A stretch of DNA of 64,000 nucleotides. Origin: Erysipelotrichaceae bacterium. GTDB lineage: Bacteria > Bacillota_I > Bacilli_A > Erysipelotrichales > Erysipelotrichaceae. Both the position numbers and the translations under genes were made by a program. Location: contig JAFYHT010000071.1 in assembly GCA_017539025.1 (NCBI GenBank), positions 186,001-250,000 on the forward strand, in the 5' to 3' direction. Shown here one piece after another: positions 17,106 through 25,285 of the stretch (within the stretch, counting starts at the first letter, position 1; each line of letters starts with the position of its first letter). The notes below the pieces were generated by a model, which was given only the letters and a program-made list of their open reading frames with translations, was not told the DNA's origin and made no database searches.

Positions 17106-17549
17106 ATGAAAAAAGAGTATATGATGCTGGCCTACAAAGAGGCACTCAAAGCATTCAAAGAAGATGAAGTTCCCATCGGCTGCGTGATCGTTAAAGACGA
17201 TGAAGTGATCGCCAGGGCACACAACAAGAAGGTACGCAAAGACTGCGCAGTCTTTCATGCGGAGATCGAGTGTATCATGAAGGCAACAAAGAAACTGAAC
17301 AACTGGAACCTGAAGGGCTGTGATCTCTATGTCACGTTGGAGCCGTGCATGATGTGCACAGGAGCGATCGTCAACTCCAGGATCGACAGGATCTATTATG
17401 GATGCAAGGATCCCAAGGGCGGAGCTCTGGTATCCAACATCAGATTCAAGCGCATCAGGAACCTGAATCACTACCCGGAGATCAAAGGCGGGATCATGAA
17501 AAACGAGTGCTCCCAGATCCTGAAGGATTTCTTTAAAAATAAGCGATAA
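17106..17549 (+). CDS. tadA: tRNA-specific adenosine deaminase TadA
   Basis: Zinc deaminase of 147 residues that converts A34 to inosine in tRNA-Arg(ACG). It has VFHAEIE with the zinc His and proton-shuttling Glu near residue 58-60, and EPCMMCTGA with the two zinc Cys near 87-90. The ATG at 17106 is chosen from homology (MKKEYMMLAYKEALKA); extending the frame to 17046 would run into the SRP RNA. No Shine-Dalgarno is seen before it, so expression may depend on read-through from ffs or an unseen start. Order ffs-tadA-dnaX-ebfC-recR is typical of Firmicutes. Confidence 0.92.
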   Translation: MKKEYMMLAYKEALKAFKEDEVPIGCVIVKDDEVIARAHNKKVRKDCAVFHAEIECIMKATKKLNNWNLKGCDLYVTLEPCMMCTGAIVNSRIDRIYYGCKDPKGGALVSNIRFKRIRNLNHYPEIKGGIMKNECSQILKDFFKNKR

Positions 17550-17594
17550 TCTATTTCCTGGGCAAATATAAAACACGATAAAATAAGGCTTTTT

Positions 17595-17632
17595 CAGATA
17601 TTTTGTAACAAAAACGAGATATCTGTTTTTTT
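17595..17632 (+). terminator. Terminator after tadA
   Basis: CAGATAT/ATATCTG outer stem with an inner TTTTGT/ACAAAA stem, then seven T residues. Confidence 0.75.
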
Positions 17633-17666
17633 ATTCTGCCAACACCAATTTGATGATCGTATGAGT

Positions 17667-17672
17667 TATAAT
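17667..17672 (+). promoter_or_regulatory. -10 box of dnaX
   Basis: Perfect TATAAT 6 nt before the dnaX ATG at 17679; the transcription start would be at or very close to the A of ATG. No good -35 hexamer is present at 16-18 nt. Confidence 0.45.
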
Positions 17673-17678
17673 AGAGGT

Positions 17679-19340
17679 ATGGCATACCAGGTATTATACA
17701 GAACATACAGACCGGCAAAGTTTTCGGAAGTCGTCGGACAGGACTATATCGTCAAGACACTGACCAACGCGATCAGAAACAACAAGATCGCTCATGCGTA
17801 TCTTTTTGCAGGACCTAGAGGTACCGGCAAGACTTCGATCGCGAAACTTTTTGCCAAGGCGATCAACTGTCAGGATTTCAAAGAAGAAGCGTGTGACAGC
17901 TGCGCAAACTGTAAGGCATACCTGGAAGGAAACCACCCGGACATCATTGAACTCGATGCCGCCAGCAACAACGGCGTTGACGACATCAGGCAGATCATTG
18001 AGCAGGTACCTTATGCTCCGATGCTGGGAAAATATAAAGTTTATATCATCGATGAAGTACACATGCTGACGACGCAGGCATTCAATGCGCTGTTAAAAAC
18101 ATTGGAAGAGCCACCGGCCCATGCCATTTTTATCCTGGCCACGACTGATCCGCAAAAGGTCATACCGACTGTCCTTTCAAGATGTCAGAGATACAACTTC
18201 TCCAAGATTAATCCTTATGAGATCAGAAAGAGAACGATGGAGATCCTGCAGAAAGAAGGGATCCCTTACGAAGAAAAGGCTGTTGAAGAGATCGCCAGGA
18301 TGGCAGAAGGCGGAATGAGAGATGCCTTGTCTTTACTGGAACAGTGTCTGTCATACAACCCGGATGCATTGAATCTGGAGGATGTCGAACATATCTTTGG
18401 CCTGACATCTACACCGGAAGAAGTCGACCTCTATCTCAGAGTCCACGACCAGAAGGTCAGTGATGTCATTGAAAAACTCAGAGCGATGTATATCAAAGGC
18501 AGCGATACCAAGCGTCTTGCCGTCGATCTGCTGGAGATCGTAAAAGATGCGCTGGTCTATTCCGATCAGGGCAAAGAAAGACTGTTGAATAAATTAACGG
18601 CGATGGAAGCTCAAAGTATTCTCAACCGCATCGATATCAATTCTTTGTTCAATGACGCAAAGAACCTGGAAGACTTAATTACCCGGGAAAAGCAGAATCA
18701 GAACTTCCTGACCTATCTCGAACTCTGTCTGATCAAGATGGCTGAGTATCAGAGCAAGCCGGATAAGAAGGTACCGGTAAAGCAGAAGGAAGAAAAGGTT
18801 GAAACAAAGGAAGAAGAAAAAGAAGAAGTCAAAGCCGAACCGGTCGTTGAAGAAGTGAAGGAGGTACCGGAGATCACGGTCGTTGATCCGGATATGGATT
18901 TCCTGCTGGCAATATTATTGAATGCCAACAAAGACCTCAAGATCTCAGACCAGATCATCTACAACAAGCTGGATCTCTATGCTTATGAACCGGAAAAGAG
19001 AAAGTTCTATCAGCTGCTGATCGGCACCGAACTGTTTGCTTCCAACAAAGACGCGATCATCATCTGCGGCAACAGGACCCAGGCTGATAATATCAACACC
19101 AGATCGATCAACGAAGAACTTTACTGTTTCATCAATAAAGAGTTTGGTATCGATAAGATGGTCTATGCCATCGATCAGGTCAGAAAGAACGAACTGATCA
19201 ACATGTACAAGAAGACACCTGTCGACAGGAGGAACAAACCTGTCTACGTGGAAAAATACAAGATAGAAGAAAAAAGAGAAGCGACACCGGAAGAGAAACT
19301 GAAAGATCTCTTTGGTGACGTATTGAAAGTAGAGGAATGA
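17679..19340 (+). CDS. dnaX: DNA polymerase III subunits gamma/tau
   Basis: Clamp-loader ATPase, 553 residues. Conserved start MAYQVLYRTYRPAKF, Walker A GPRGTGKTS (45-53), zinc-binding cysteines C64, C72, C75, C78, Walker B IIDEVHML (about 120), sensor LSRCQRYNF. A charged E/K/V-rich linker (about 365-400) leads to a tau-type C-terminal domain that would bind polymerase. The ATG at 17661 is six codons upstream but precedes the -10 box, so 17679 is chosen; AGAGG abuts the ATG too closely to act as a normal Shine-Dalgarno. First gene of the dnaX-ebfC-recR operon. Confidence 0.95.
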   Translation: MAYQVLYRTYRPAKFSEVVGQDYIVKTLTNAIRNNKIAHAYLFAGPRGTGKTSIAKLFAKAINCQDFKEEACDSCANCKAYLEGNHPDIIELDAASNNGVDDIRQIIEQVPYAPMLGKYKVYIIDEVHMLTTQAFNALLKTLEEPPAHAIFILATTDPQKVIPTVLSRCQRYNFSKINPYEIRKRTMEILQKEGIPYEEKAVEEIARMAEGGMRDALSLLEQCLSYNPDALNLEDVEHIFGLTSTPEEVDLYLRVHDQKVSDVIEKLRAMYIKGSDTKRLAVDLLEIVKDALVYSDQGKERLLNKLTAMEAQSILNRIDINSLFNDAKNLEDLITREKQNQNFLTYLELCLIKMAEYQSKPDKKVPVKQKEEKVETKEEEKEEVKAEPVVEEVKEVPEITVVDPDMDFLLAILLNANKDLKISDQIIYNKLDLYAYEPEKRKFYQLLIGTELFASNKDAIIICGNRTQADNINTRSINEELYCFINKEFGIDKMVYAIDQVRKNELINMYKKTPVDRRNKPVYVEKYKIEEKREATPEEKLKDLFGDVLKVEE

Positions 19341-19341
19341 A

Positions 19342-19644
19342 ATGGATATCAATAAACTGATGCAGCAGGCCCAGGCCATGCAGAAACAGCTGGAAAAAGC
19401 GACAGAACAGATCAATGCGATGGAGTTTGAAGGAAGCGCATCAAACGGTCTGGTGAAAGTGGTCGTTAACGGCGAAAACAAAGTCCTGTCGATCTCGATC
19501 GACCCCGAGATCCTCAATCCGGATGACAAAGAGATGATCGAAGATCTGGTCATGATCGCAGTCAATGATGCGATCGGAAAAGCAGAAGAGACGAAGAAAG
19601 AAAGATTTGGTTCTATGGCCGGTGCTATGGGACTTCCATTCTAA
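19342..19644 (+). CDS. ebfC: YbaB/EbfC nucleoid-associated protein
   Basis: A 100-residue DNA-binding protein of the YbaB/EbfC family. The N-terminal helix MDINKLMQQAQAMQKQLEKATE and the beta-strand segment GLVKVVVNGENKVLSISIDPEI are diagnostic. The family forms tweezer-like dimers that bind DNA in the nucleoid; its precise role is not fixed. It starts 1 nt after dnaX ends and is followed by recR after 5 nt. Confidence 0.93.
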   Translation: MDINKLMQQAQAMQKQLEKATEQINAMEFEGSASNGLVKVVVNGENKVLSISIDPEILNPDDKEMIEDLVMIAVNDAIGKAEETKKERFGSMAGAMGLPF

Positions 19645-19649
19645 TCAAA

Positions 19650-20246
19650 ATGTATCCTGAGAAATTTGAAGAACTGATCACACTTTTTGAAAAGCTGCCG
19701 GGTGTCGGAAACAAGACTGCTCAGCGCTATGCTTTTGTATTGCTGGAAAAAGAAAAGGAACAGCTTCAAAAAGCAGTCGACGTCATCAACGGGGTCTCTG
19801 AGATCAAAAAATGCCGCATCTGCGGTTTTCTGAGTGATGACGACGAATGTGTCTTCTGCAAGGAAGCAAGCAGAGATCGTTCTTCAATCATGGTCGTTGC
19901 CTATCCGCAGGATGTCGTAGCGATCGAAAAGACCGGTTCCTATCTGGGAATGTATCACGTGCTTGGCGGATTGATCTCCTCCTCAAAAGGGATCTATCCG
20001 GAAGATATCAATATTGAAAAACTTTTAAACAGGATCGATGAGAATGTTTCAGAAGTGATCATCGCATTATCGCCAACGATGGATGGCGAAATGACGGCAC
20101 TCTATCTGAACAAGATCCTGAAAGAAAAAGGCGTTCTGGTAACAAGACTTGCCCACGGTCTTCCGATGGGTTCTTCACTTGATTACGCAGACGACCTGAC
20201 CCTGATCAAGGCTTTGGATAATCGCAGAAAGATCGAAAGTGACTAG
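19650..20246 (+). CDS. recR: Recombination mediator RecR
   Basis: A 198-residue ring-forming repair protein that acts with RecF and RecO to load RecA. It has the N-terminal helix-hairpin-helix (KLPGVGNKTAQRYAF, 15-29), the zinc finger C55-x2-C58 ... C67-x2-C70 (CRICGF..CVFC), and a TOPRIM domain (VVAYPQDVVAIEKTGSY..MDGEMTALY). The last 8 nt overlap the GTG of the next gene, which couples their translation. Confidence 0.96.
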   Translation: MYPEKFEELITLFEKLPGVGNKTAQRYAFVLLEKEKEQLQKAVDVINGVSEIKKCRICGFLSDDDECVFCKEASRDRSSIMVVAYPQDVVAIEKTGSYLGMYHVLGGLISSSKGIYPEDINIEKLLNRIDENVSEVIIALSPTMDGEMTALYLNKILKEKGVLVTRLAHGLPMGSSLDYADDLTLIKALDNRRKIESD

Positions 20247-21384
20247 ATTATTAACCGTATATGACAGCGTAGATCCTTTAAACAACGTCATCAGCGCACT
20301 GACTATAAAAGCTGAGAAAGTTTTCTTTATCTATCATCATCACGTATCCGAATACATCTTTGAAAACATCAGAGCAGTATTAGGAAAATATTACGGGATC
20401 AAGGCAGAATTCATCAGGCTCGTTGATGACGATATTCAGATCAGCGAGATCCTTGATAAAAACAAGAAGATCGTCGTTGATGTCGGCGGCGCAACCTATC
20501 TGTCTTTGCTGCTGTTTGAAATGGTCAGGAACAGAGACAACCAGATCATCTACTACGACGACGATGAAAACTGCATCAAGGATTATCGAACACATACAGT
20601 CATCAACGCAGAAGTGTTCAAGCTTCAGATCGAAGACGTACTGACCTTAAGAGGCGGCGAGATCAAGGAACACATGCATCACGTCGTCACAGACAAGGAA
20701 ACAAAAAAGGCACTGGTTACCCTTGTTGAAAACAACATCGAAAACTACAGCTCCTTTATCCGCTATATCACCAAGATCAACTCGATCCTCAACAACAGAG
20801 AATATCTCGGTTCCAATACCTATCAGCTGAAAAGTTCAGACATTCAGAGTTTTGTAACTGATAACGAATTTGACAGGAGTAAAGAGCTCTTTGAGATCGA
20901 CGAAGAAAACAGACTGACATTTAAAACAGGGAAGCTGAGAGAGATGGTTTCCATCTCCGGTGCCTTCCTGGAAAACTATCTTTATATCAAGCTGAAAGAA
21001 TCCGGCTTGTTTGATGACATCAAGATGAGTACGGTGATCGATTTCTCTGATGACAAATACAGCTATCCGGTCAGATGTGAGATCGATTGTCTGATCATCA
21101 AAAACAACAGACTGCTGTTTGTTTCATGTAAATCAACAAAGGCAGATGCCACAACGCTTAACGAGATCTATGTTCACAACTCGCGTTTCGGCAACGCCCT
21201 GTCTTTACCGGTACTCTGTGTCTGTGAGGAACTGGACCGCAAGTACCCAAGTACTTATGCCAAGGGAGAAGAACTGGGGATCTATATCGTAGACCGTTCT
21301 TCGTTCTTAAAAGGAAATGTAGCTGAAGTGTTCGCGTCGATCTTGGACGGAACATATGAATATGATGATGTAACAAAGATATAG
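20239..21384 (+). CDS. CARF-like / PD-(D/E)XK nuclease-like protein (DUF1887 / Card1-like)
   Basis: A 381-residue two-part protein. The N-terminal half (1-125) looks like a Rossmann-type CARF sensor: strand-helix repeats with LLTVYDSVDPLNNV and a mid-domain VVDVGGATYLSLL loop, where Card1-type proteins have a conserved TGGTK-like nucleotide-binding loop. The C-terminal half carries GAFLENYLYIKL (conserved Glu of the first nuclease helix) and EIDCLIIKNNRLLFVSCKST: D283 and K298 fit the D...xK catalytic core, but the position usually Glu or Gln is Ser296. Family assignment is from recall of these motifs. Card1/Can2 nucleases answer cyclic oligoadenylate from type III CRISPR systems; no CRISPR gene is visible here. 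The GTG start overlaps recR. Confidence 0.55.
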   Translation: MTRLLTVYDSVDPLNNVISALTIKAEKVFFIYHHHVSEYIFENIRAVLGKYYGIKAEFIRLVDDDIQISEILDKNKKIVVDVGGATYLSLLLFEMVRNRDNQIIYYDDDENCIKDYRTHTVINAEVFKLQIEDVLTLRGGEIKEHMHHVVTDKETKKALVTLVENNIENYSSFIRYITKINSILNNREYLGSNTYQLKSSDIQSFVTDNEFDRSKELFEIDEENRLTFKTGKLREMVSISGAFLENYLYIKLKESGLFDDIKMSTVIDFSDDKYSYPVRCEIDCLIIKNNRLLFVSCKSTKADATTLNEIYVHNSRFGNALSLPVLCVCEELDRKYPSTYAKGEELGIYIVDRSSFLKGNVAEVFASILDGTYEYDDVTKI

Positions 21385-21396
21385 TGAGGTCACGAT

Positions 21397-22266
21397 ATGT
21401 CAGCCATAGCTTACATTACCGATTCCAAAATGTTGGAGCTGCATCGTCTGAACAACCATCGGACGATCAATTTCTGGCGTCCTTCCAGCAACATCAACTT
21501 TACCGAGTTTGGTGAAGGTGATCTTCTTTTCTTCCTGTCCAAAGACAAGGAACATCGCAAAGGAAGAGAAAAGGGAATCGTCGGTTTTGGCAGGATGGTT
21601 AGCTTTTCTGTGACCACGGTCAAAATGATGTGGGAAAGATTTGGTATCTACAACGGATACAGGGACCTCAGCGAATTCAAGGAAGCGATATTGAAAGTAT
21701 CAAAAGATAAAAAGCTTCCAAGCAGGATCTCCGGTTTCTATCTGGAAGATGTGACCTTCTTCCAGCCGGTATATCTGAGTGAGTGTGGAATGAAGATCTC
21801 ATCCAATGTGGAATCCTATATCTATCTCAAACCGGAAGAAGTTGTCATCAAACTTTTAGATCTGGCGAAGGAATCCAAAGATCTCTGGACCGACCTCAAC
21901 AACAACGAGATCATCGACAGAGAAAAACTTCTCTATGTGCTTGATGCATCACACAAGAAGATCGGCGATATCCCAAGTAACGAAAAGGGATACAAACGCG
22001 CAACAAGGAATCTCAAGAAATACAAAGAAGAACATGAAGGTTATGAGTTCATCAGAGAATCCAGAAACGAGCTATATAAACTTGGAAGAAACAGTCTGGA
22101 CATCGTGTTCTATCACGATAAGGAGATCGACGAAAGGATCCTGATCGGGCAGGCCCAGCTGTACCGCTATCAGCTGTCTTCATACTATGGAAAAGATGTT
22201 GCGGTACGCTTCTTGAGCAGCGACGAAGACGAACAGTTAAACTACTACATGAACGCTCTGTTATAA
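21397..22266 (+). CDS. EVE/PUA-like domain protein, unknown C-terminal domain
   Basis: A 289-residue protein. The first half has the pattern INFWRPS...FTEFGEGDLLFFLSKDK...GIVGFGRMV, resembling the EVE/PUA-like domain found at the N-terminus of HNH and other restriction-type proteins, where it is thought to read modified bases. The second half (about 190-289: ESRNELYKLGRNSLDIVFYHDKEIDERILIGQAQLYRYQL) is not recognised; no HNH motif is seen. GAGGT lies just upstream. It follows the CARF-like gene by 12 nt, so the two are probably co-expressed. Family call is by motif only. Confidence 0.5.
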   Translation: MSAIAYITDSKMLELHRLNNHRTINFWRPSSNINFTEFGEGDLLFFLSKDKEHRKGREKGIVGFGRMVSFSVTTVKMMWERFGIYNGYRDLSEFKEAILKVSKDKKLPSRISGFYLEDVTFFQPVYLSECGMKISSNVESYIYLKPEEVVIKLLDLAKESKDLWTDLNNNEIIDREKLLYVLDASHKKIGDIPSNEKGYKRATRNLKKYKEEHEGYEFIRESRNELYKLGRNSLDIVFYHDKEIDERILIGQAQLYRYQLSSYYGKDVAVRFLSSDEDEQLNYYMNALL

Positions 22267-22286
22267 ATATTACCAAGGAAATAATT

Positions 22287-22511
22287 ATGGCAACATTTTC
22301 ATCAATCATCGGAATCATCACGATGACCTTCTCGATCCTGATCTATGAACTGGCGCCTTTGTGGCTGGTGCTTGATCTGATCGGAGTCATCGTCGCATAT
22401 ATCGGCCTAAGAAAAGGAGATCCCAACTGTAAGTCGGGTATGATCCTTTGCGGGGTTGCCGCCTTCTTTTCTTTTGTTTCCGTTGTGATCGTATTCCTGG
22501 GTAGCAGATAA
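22287..22511 (+). CDS. Small membrane protein, two to three helices
   Basis: A 74-residue hydrophobic protein. Helices near 6-19 (SIIGIITMTFSILI), 23-41 (PLWLVLDLIGVIVAYIGL) and 50-71 (GMILCGVAAFFSFVSVVIVF) with a polar RKGDPNCKSG loop, the shape of short DUF4190-like membrane proteins. An AAGGA Shine-Dalgarno precedes the ATG. Last gene before the T-box promoter. Function unknown. Confidence 0.6.
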   Translation: MATFSSIIGIITMTFSILIYELAPLWLVLDLIGVIVAYIGLRKGDPNCKSGMILCGVAAFFSFVSVVIVFLGSR

Positions 22512-22518
22512 AAAAGTC

Positions 22519-22547
22519 TTGTATCAGTAAATAAATCCTCATATAAT
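22519..22547 (+). promoter_or_regulatory. Promoter of T-box leader and amino-acid permease
   Basis: TTGTAT (22519-22524), 17-nt spacer, perfect TATAAT (22542-22547). Start of transcription near 22554. Confidence 0.7.
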
Positions 22548-22553
22548 AGTTTT

Positions 22554-22786
22554 AAATACTAAGAAACGGAACATAGCTGAAGAAAAGTATCATAGAAAGA
22601 ACGGGATGATGGAAACCGATTATATGGACTTCAGTGAAATTCACCGTCAAGTAGAACTTTGAATCACAGTAGGAGTTTCCGGTTATCACCGTTAAAAGAT
22701 GAGGTCATGATAGTGACTGAAGAGGCTATGTATATAGCGAATTAAGGTGGTAACACGGCAAAGTCGTCCTTAGGGAGGACTTTTTT
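22554..22786 (+). promoter_or_regulatory. T-box leader, apparent Ile specifier
   Basis: A leader of about 230 nt. The T-box AAGGTGGTAACACGG is at 22744-22758 and a terminator (stem around AAGTC..TCC/GGAGGACTT with T run, about 22760-22786) follows. The specifier setting CAGTGAA-ATT-CACCG at 22632-22646 aligns with the serS leader's GGTGAA-TCC-GCC, giving ATT (isoleucine) at 22639-22641. Uncharged tRNA-Ile would then raise expression of the permease. Confidence 0.75.
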
Positions 22787-22802
22787 GTTTAAGGGGGTAT
22801 TT

Positions 22803-24188
22803 ATGGAAAAAGAAAACAGAATGGAAAAACGTTATGGACTTCCAACAGCTCTGTCGATGGTCGTCGGCATCGTCATCGGATCAGGTATCTTTTTCAAGGC
22901 AGTCAAGCTGTTGAAGCTGACGAACGGTTCCATGAAAAATGCGCTGCTGGTCATTGGAATGGTCGGTGCGATCTGTATCGTCTGTTCGCTGTTCTTTGCC
23001 AATATGGGCAGAGAATACGTTCGTTGCAACGGCTTAGTCGACTACGCTGAAGCACTGATCGGAGAAAAATATGCGTATTTCATCGGCTGGTTCATGGCGA
23101 TCTTCTACAATCCGATCATCGGTTCAACGCTCTGTTATATCAGCGCTTCCTATGTATCTCTTCTCTTAGGTAAAGAGATGTACGGATCAACGACTCTCGG
23201 ATTTTCTATCCTCTTCCTATCGGGATTAACTGTGTTGAATATGTTGTCACCGAAACTGGCGGGAAAATTCCAAGTATCCACAGCGGTCATCAAATGTATT
23301 CCGCTGGTACTGATGTCGATCGTCGGCATCATTATCGGTGTATCAAACGGAAACTGTGCAGCAGCACTGGATCACATGATCGATTCTTCCAACGGAAGCG
23401 GGATCTTGGAAGGCGTGTGTGCCTTTGCCTTCTCCTATGAAGGATGGATCGCTTCTGCTGCGATCAACTCAGAACTGAAAAACGCCAAAAGAGATCTGCC
23501 TCTGGCACTGGTCTTCGGCTGTATCTTCTGTACGCTTTTATATATGGCGTATGTACTATCGATGTCTGCAACTCTGACAACAGAACAGATCGTGGCTGCA
23601 GGAGACAGTCTGCCGGCACTTGCGTTTGGGAATGTGTTTGGAAATCTCTTCTCCAGCATCATCCTGGTCTTTATCATCATCTCCTGTCTTGGTACTGCCA
23701 ACGGAATGATCCTGTGCACGATGAGAAGCTTATATTCTTTAGGTATCAGAGGACTCGGCCCAGCACCTAAGGCAATGGCTGATATCGATAAGGATACCGG
23801 TATGCCTTTAAAGAGCTGTATCGCAGGACTGGGACTGATGGGCTTCTGGCTCTTCCAGACATCCACACTCTTCTTCCAGGGACCGCTGGTATTCAACGGT
23901 ACCGGCAATCCGGAATGGCTGCTTGCATGGGAAGCAGACGAGATCTGCATCATCACTTTATATGCCTTATATGTTCCGATGTTCATCCTGGTCATGTTGA
24001 AGAAGAAGGAGTACAACTTCATACAGAGATACGTCATCCCTTGTCTGGCGCTGATCTCATCGCTGTTCATGTGTTACTGCTGCTATGTCAGCTATGGCTT
24101 CAATCAGGTCGTGTACTATCTGATCTTCTTTGCGATCGTTATGGCCATCGGCATGTATCTGATGAACTCAGAAAAAAGAAAAAGCTAG
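22803..24188 (+). CDS. APC-family amino-acid permease (SteT-like), predicted Ile uptake
   Basis: A 461-residue transporter with about 12 hydrophobic segments in the cytoplasmic membrane. The first helix carries MVVGIVIGSGIFFK, the APC-superfamily substrate-binding break motif (GxGIF), and helix 6 has CAFAFSYEGW. Closest in shape to Ser/Thr exchanger SteT and related LAT-type permeases. AAGGGGG precedes the ATG at 22803; an ATG six codons upstream is rejected because it overlaps that site. The upstream T-box suggests induction on isoleucine starvation, hence branched-chain amino-acid uptake; this is an inference. Confidence 0.8.
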   Translation: MEKENRMEKRYGLPTALSMVVGIVIGSGIFFKAVKLLKLTNGSMKNALLVIGMVGAICIVCSLFFANMGREYVRCNGLVDYAEALIGEKYAYFIGWFMAIFYNPIIGSTLCYISASYVSLLLGKEMYGSTTLGFSILFLSGLTVLNMLSPKLAGKFQVSTAVIKCIPLVLMSIVGIIIGVSNGNCAAALDHMIDSSNGSGILEGVCAFAFSYEGWIASAAINSELKNAKRDLPLALVFGCIFCTLLYMAYVLSMSATLTTEQIVAAGDSLPALAFGNVFGNLFSSIILVFIIISCLGTANGMILCTMRSLYSLGIRGLGPAPKAMADIDKDTGMPLKSCIAGLGLMGFWLFQTSTLFFQGPLVFNGTGNPEWLLAWEADEICIITLYALYVPMFILVMLKKKEYNFIQRYVIPCLALISSLFMCYCCYVSYGFNQVVYYLIFFAIVMAIGMYLMNSEKRKS

Positions 24189-24213
24189 ATAATATTGAAT
24201 ATCCCATACCTAC

Positions 24214-24244
24214 AAAGATCGGTCATGTGAACCGGTCTTTTTCT
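24214..24244 (+). terminator. Terminator after permease
   Basis: 10-bp stem AAAGATCGGT/ACCGGTCTTT (one G-U pair), 7-nt loop, T run. Confidence 0.85.
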
Positions 24245-24381
24245 TTGCTTTCTGAAATAATATTTCCTGTAGAAGAAACAAAAGAAATGGAGATTTAAAA
24301 TATTTTTACAACATTTTAAAAGCGTGTTTTCTTTAATTTAAGGAAAGATTATATTCAAATCAGAAGAACGGAGGAATCGTT

Positions 24382-24855
24382 ATGGCAAATACACCTGAAT
24401 GGATGTGTATCTATCCCTACAAAAAAGAAGAAAAAAGGTCATGCGTCATGAAGCAATCTGAGCTGAAGAAGTTCCTTTATACAGAAGAAACAATTGAAAC
24501 AAGCGATCTCAACTGGCTTGTAGCCAGTACAGATTCCATGACGGTCGGTGAATACCAGCTTGCGCCGGGAACACATTTTGCACCGGCAGACGTTCATGCG
24601 GGTGACGAGATCTATTATGTCCTAAAAGGACAGGTAACGATGTTTCAGCCGGCTATGGGACAGGTCGTTGTCGTTAATGAAAAAGAAGGCATCCTGATGC
24701 CAAAAGGATGTCCGCACATCGGATATAACTTCGGAGAAACAGAAGCACGCATGCTGTATGTGATCGCACCGAAAGCCTGGGACGAAAACAACGAGATCCC
24801 TCTGGAATATACCGGAGATATGAAAGTCTATAAATATGAAGAAAGGGGAAACTGA
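24382..24855 (+). CDS. Cupin-domain protein A
   Basis: A 157-residue single-cupin protein. Cupin motif 1 is partly kept (FAPADVHAGDEIYYVLKGQVTMFQP), and motif 2 is PKGCPHIGYNFGE with a His. The metal set of a standard cupin (two His and a Glu in motif 1) shows His and Glu at HAGDE. GGAGGA lies 6 nt before the ATG. It is the first gene of a four-gene run: two cupins, an Fe-type alcohol dehydrogenase and a heme-binding-like protein. Could be a sugar isomerase-like or small-molecule-binding protein; substrate unknown. Confidence 0.7.
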   Translation: MANTPEWMCIYPYKKEEKRSCVMKQSELKKFLYTEETIETSDLNWLVASTDSMTVGEYQLAPGTHFAPADVHAGDEIYYVLKGQVTMFQPAMGQVVVVNEKEGILMPKGCPHIGYNFGETEARMLYVIAPKAWDENNEIPLEYTGDMKVYKYEERGN

Positions 24856-24856
24856 G

Positions 24857-25267
24857 ATGGCATTAACGATCGACAGACTCGGAGCTTTCCCGGAAGAAGG
24901 CAGGAAAGCCAGAGAAGACAAGATATTCTATAAACTCGGTGACGAAAACAGCATCCACATGATCAGTGGCGAAAAGACACCGGCCTTACTTTCCGTGTGG
25001 TGTTCCAATGATGTCATCCAGTTTGGAACGATCAAACTGTTAAGCGGAGGCCCTTGCCCTCAGCAGACAGAATTTGATTCTCATAAAGGTGATGCGGTCT
25101 TCTATGTCTTAAAAGGACCAATGACGTTTTTCATCAGAGACAGAAAAGAAACTTATGATGTTGAATCGGGCGACTTCATGTTTGTCCCAGAAGGAGAAAC
25201 ATATAAGATCGTAAACTACTATGGATCAACTGCTGAAGCGGTATTCATGGTGGCGCCGGAGTTTTGA
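24857..25267 (+). CDS. Cupin-domain protein B
   Basis: A 136-residue single-cupin protein, distinct from but similar in plan to the preceding one: motif 1 CPQQTEFDSHKGDAVFYVLKGPMTFFI and motif 2 FVPEGETYKIVNY. Motif 2 lacks His, so metal binding may be incomplete. AAGGGGAA lies upstream and the start is 1 nt past the previous stop. Tandem cupin pairs often form one functional unit. Function unknown. Confidence 0.7.
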   Translation: MALTIDRLGAFPEEGRKAREDKIFYKLGDENSIHMISGEKTPALLSVWCSNDVIQFGTIKLLSGGPCPQQTEFDSHKGDAVFYVLKGPMTFFIRDRKETYDVESGDFMFVPEGETYKIVNYYGSTAEAVFMVAPEF

Positions 25268-25285
25268 TAAACATAAAAAAACGAT

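Noticed and set aside
24320-24345. Possible cre site before the first cupin gene
   Set aside because: AAAAGCG core present but the flanking bases deviate at three consensus positions.
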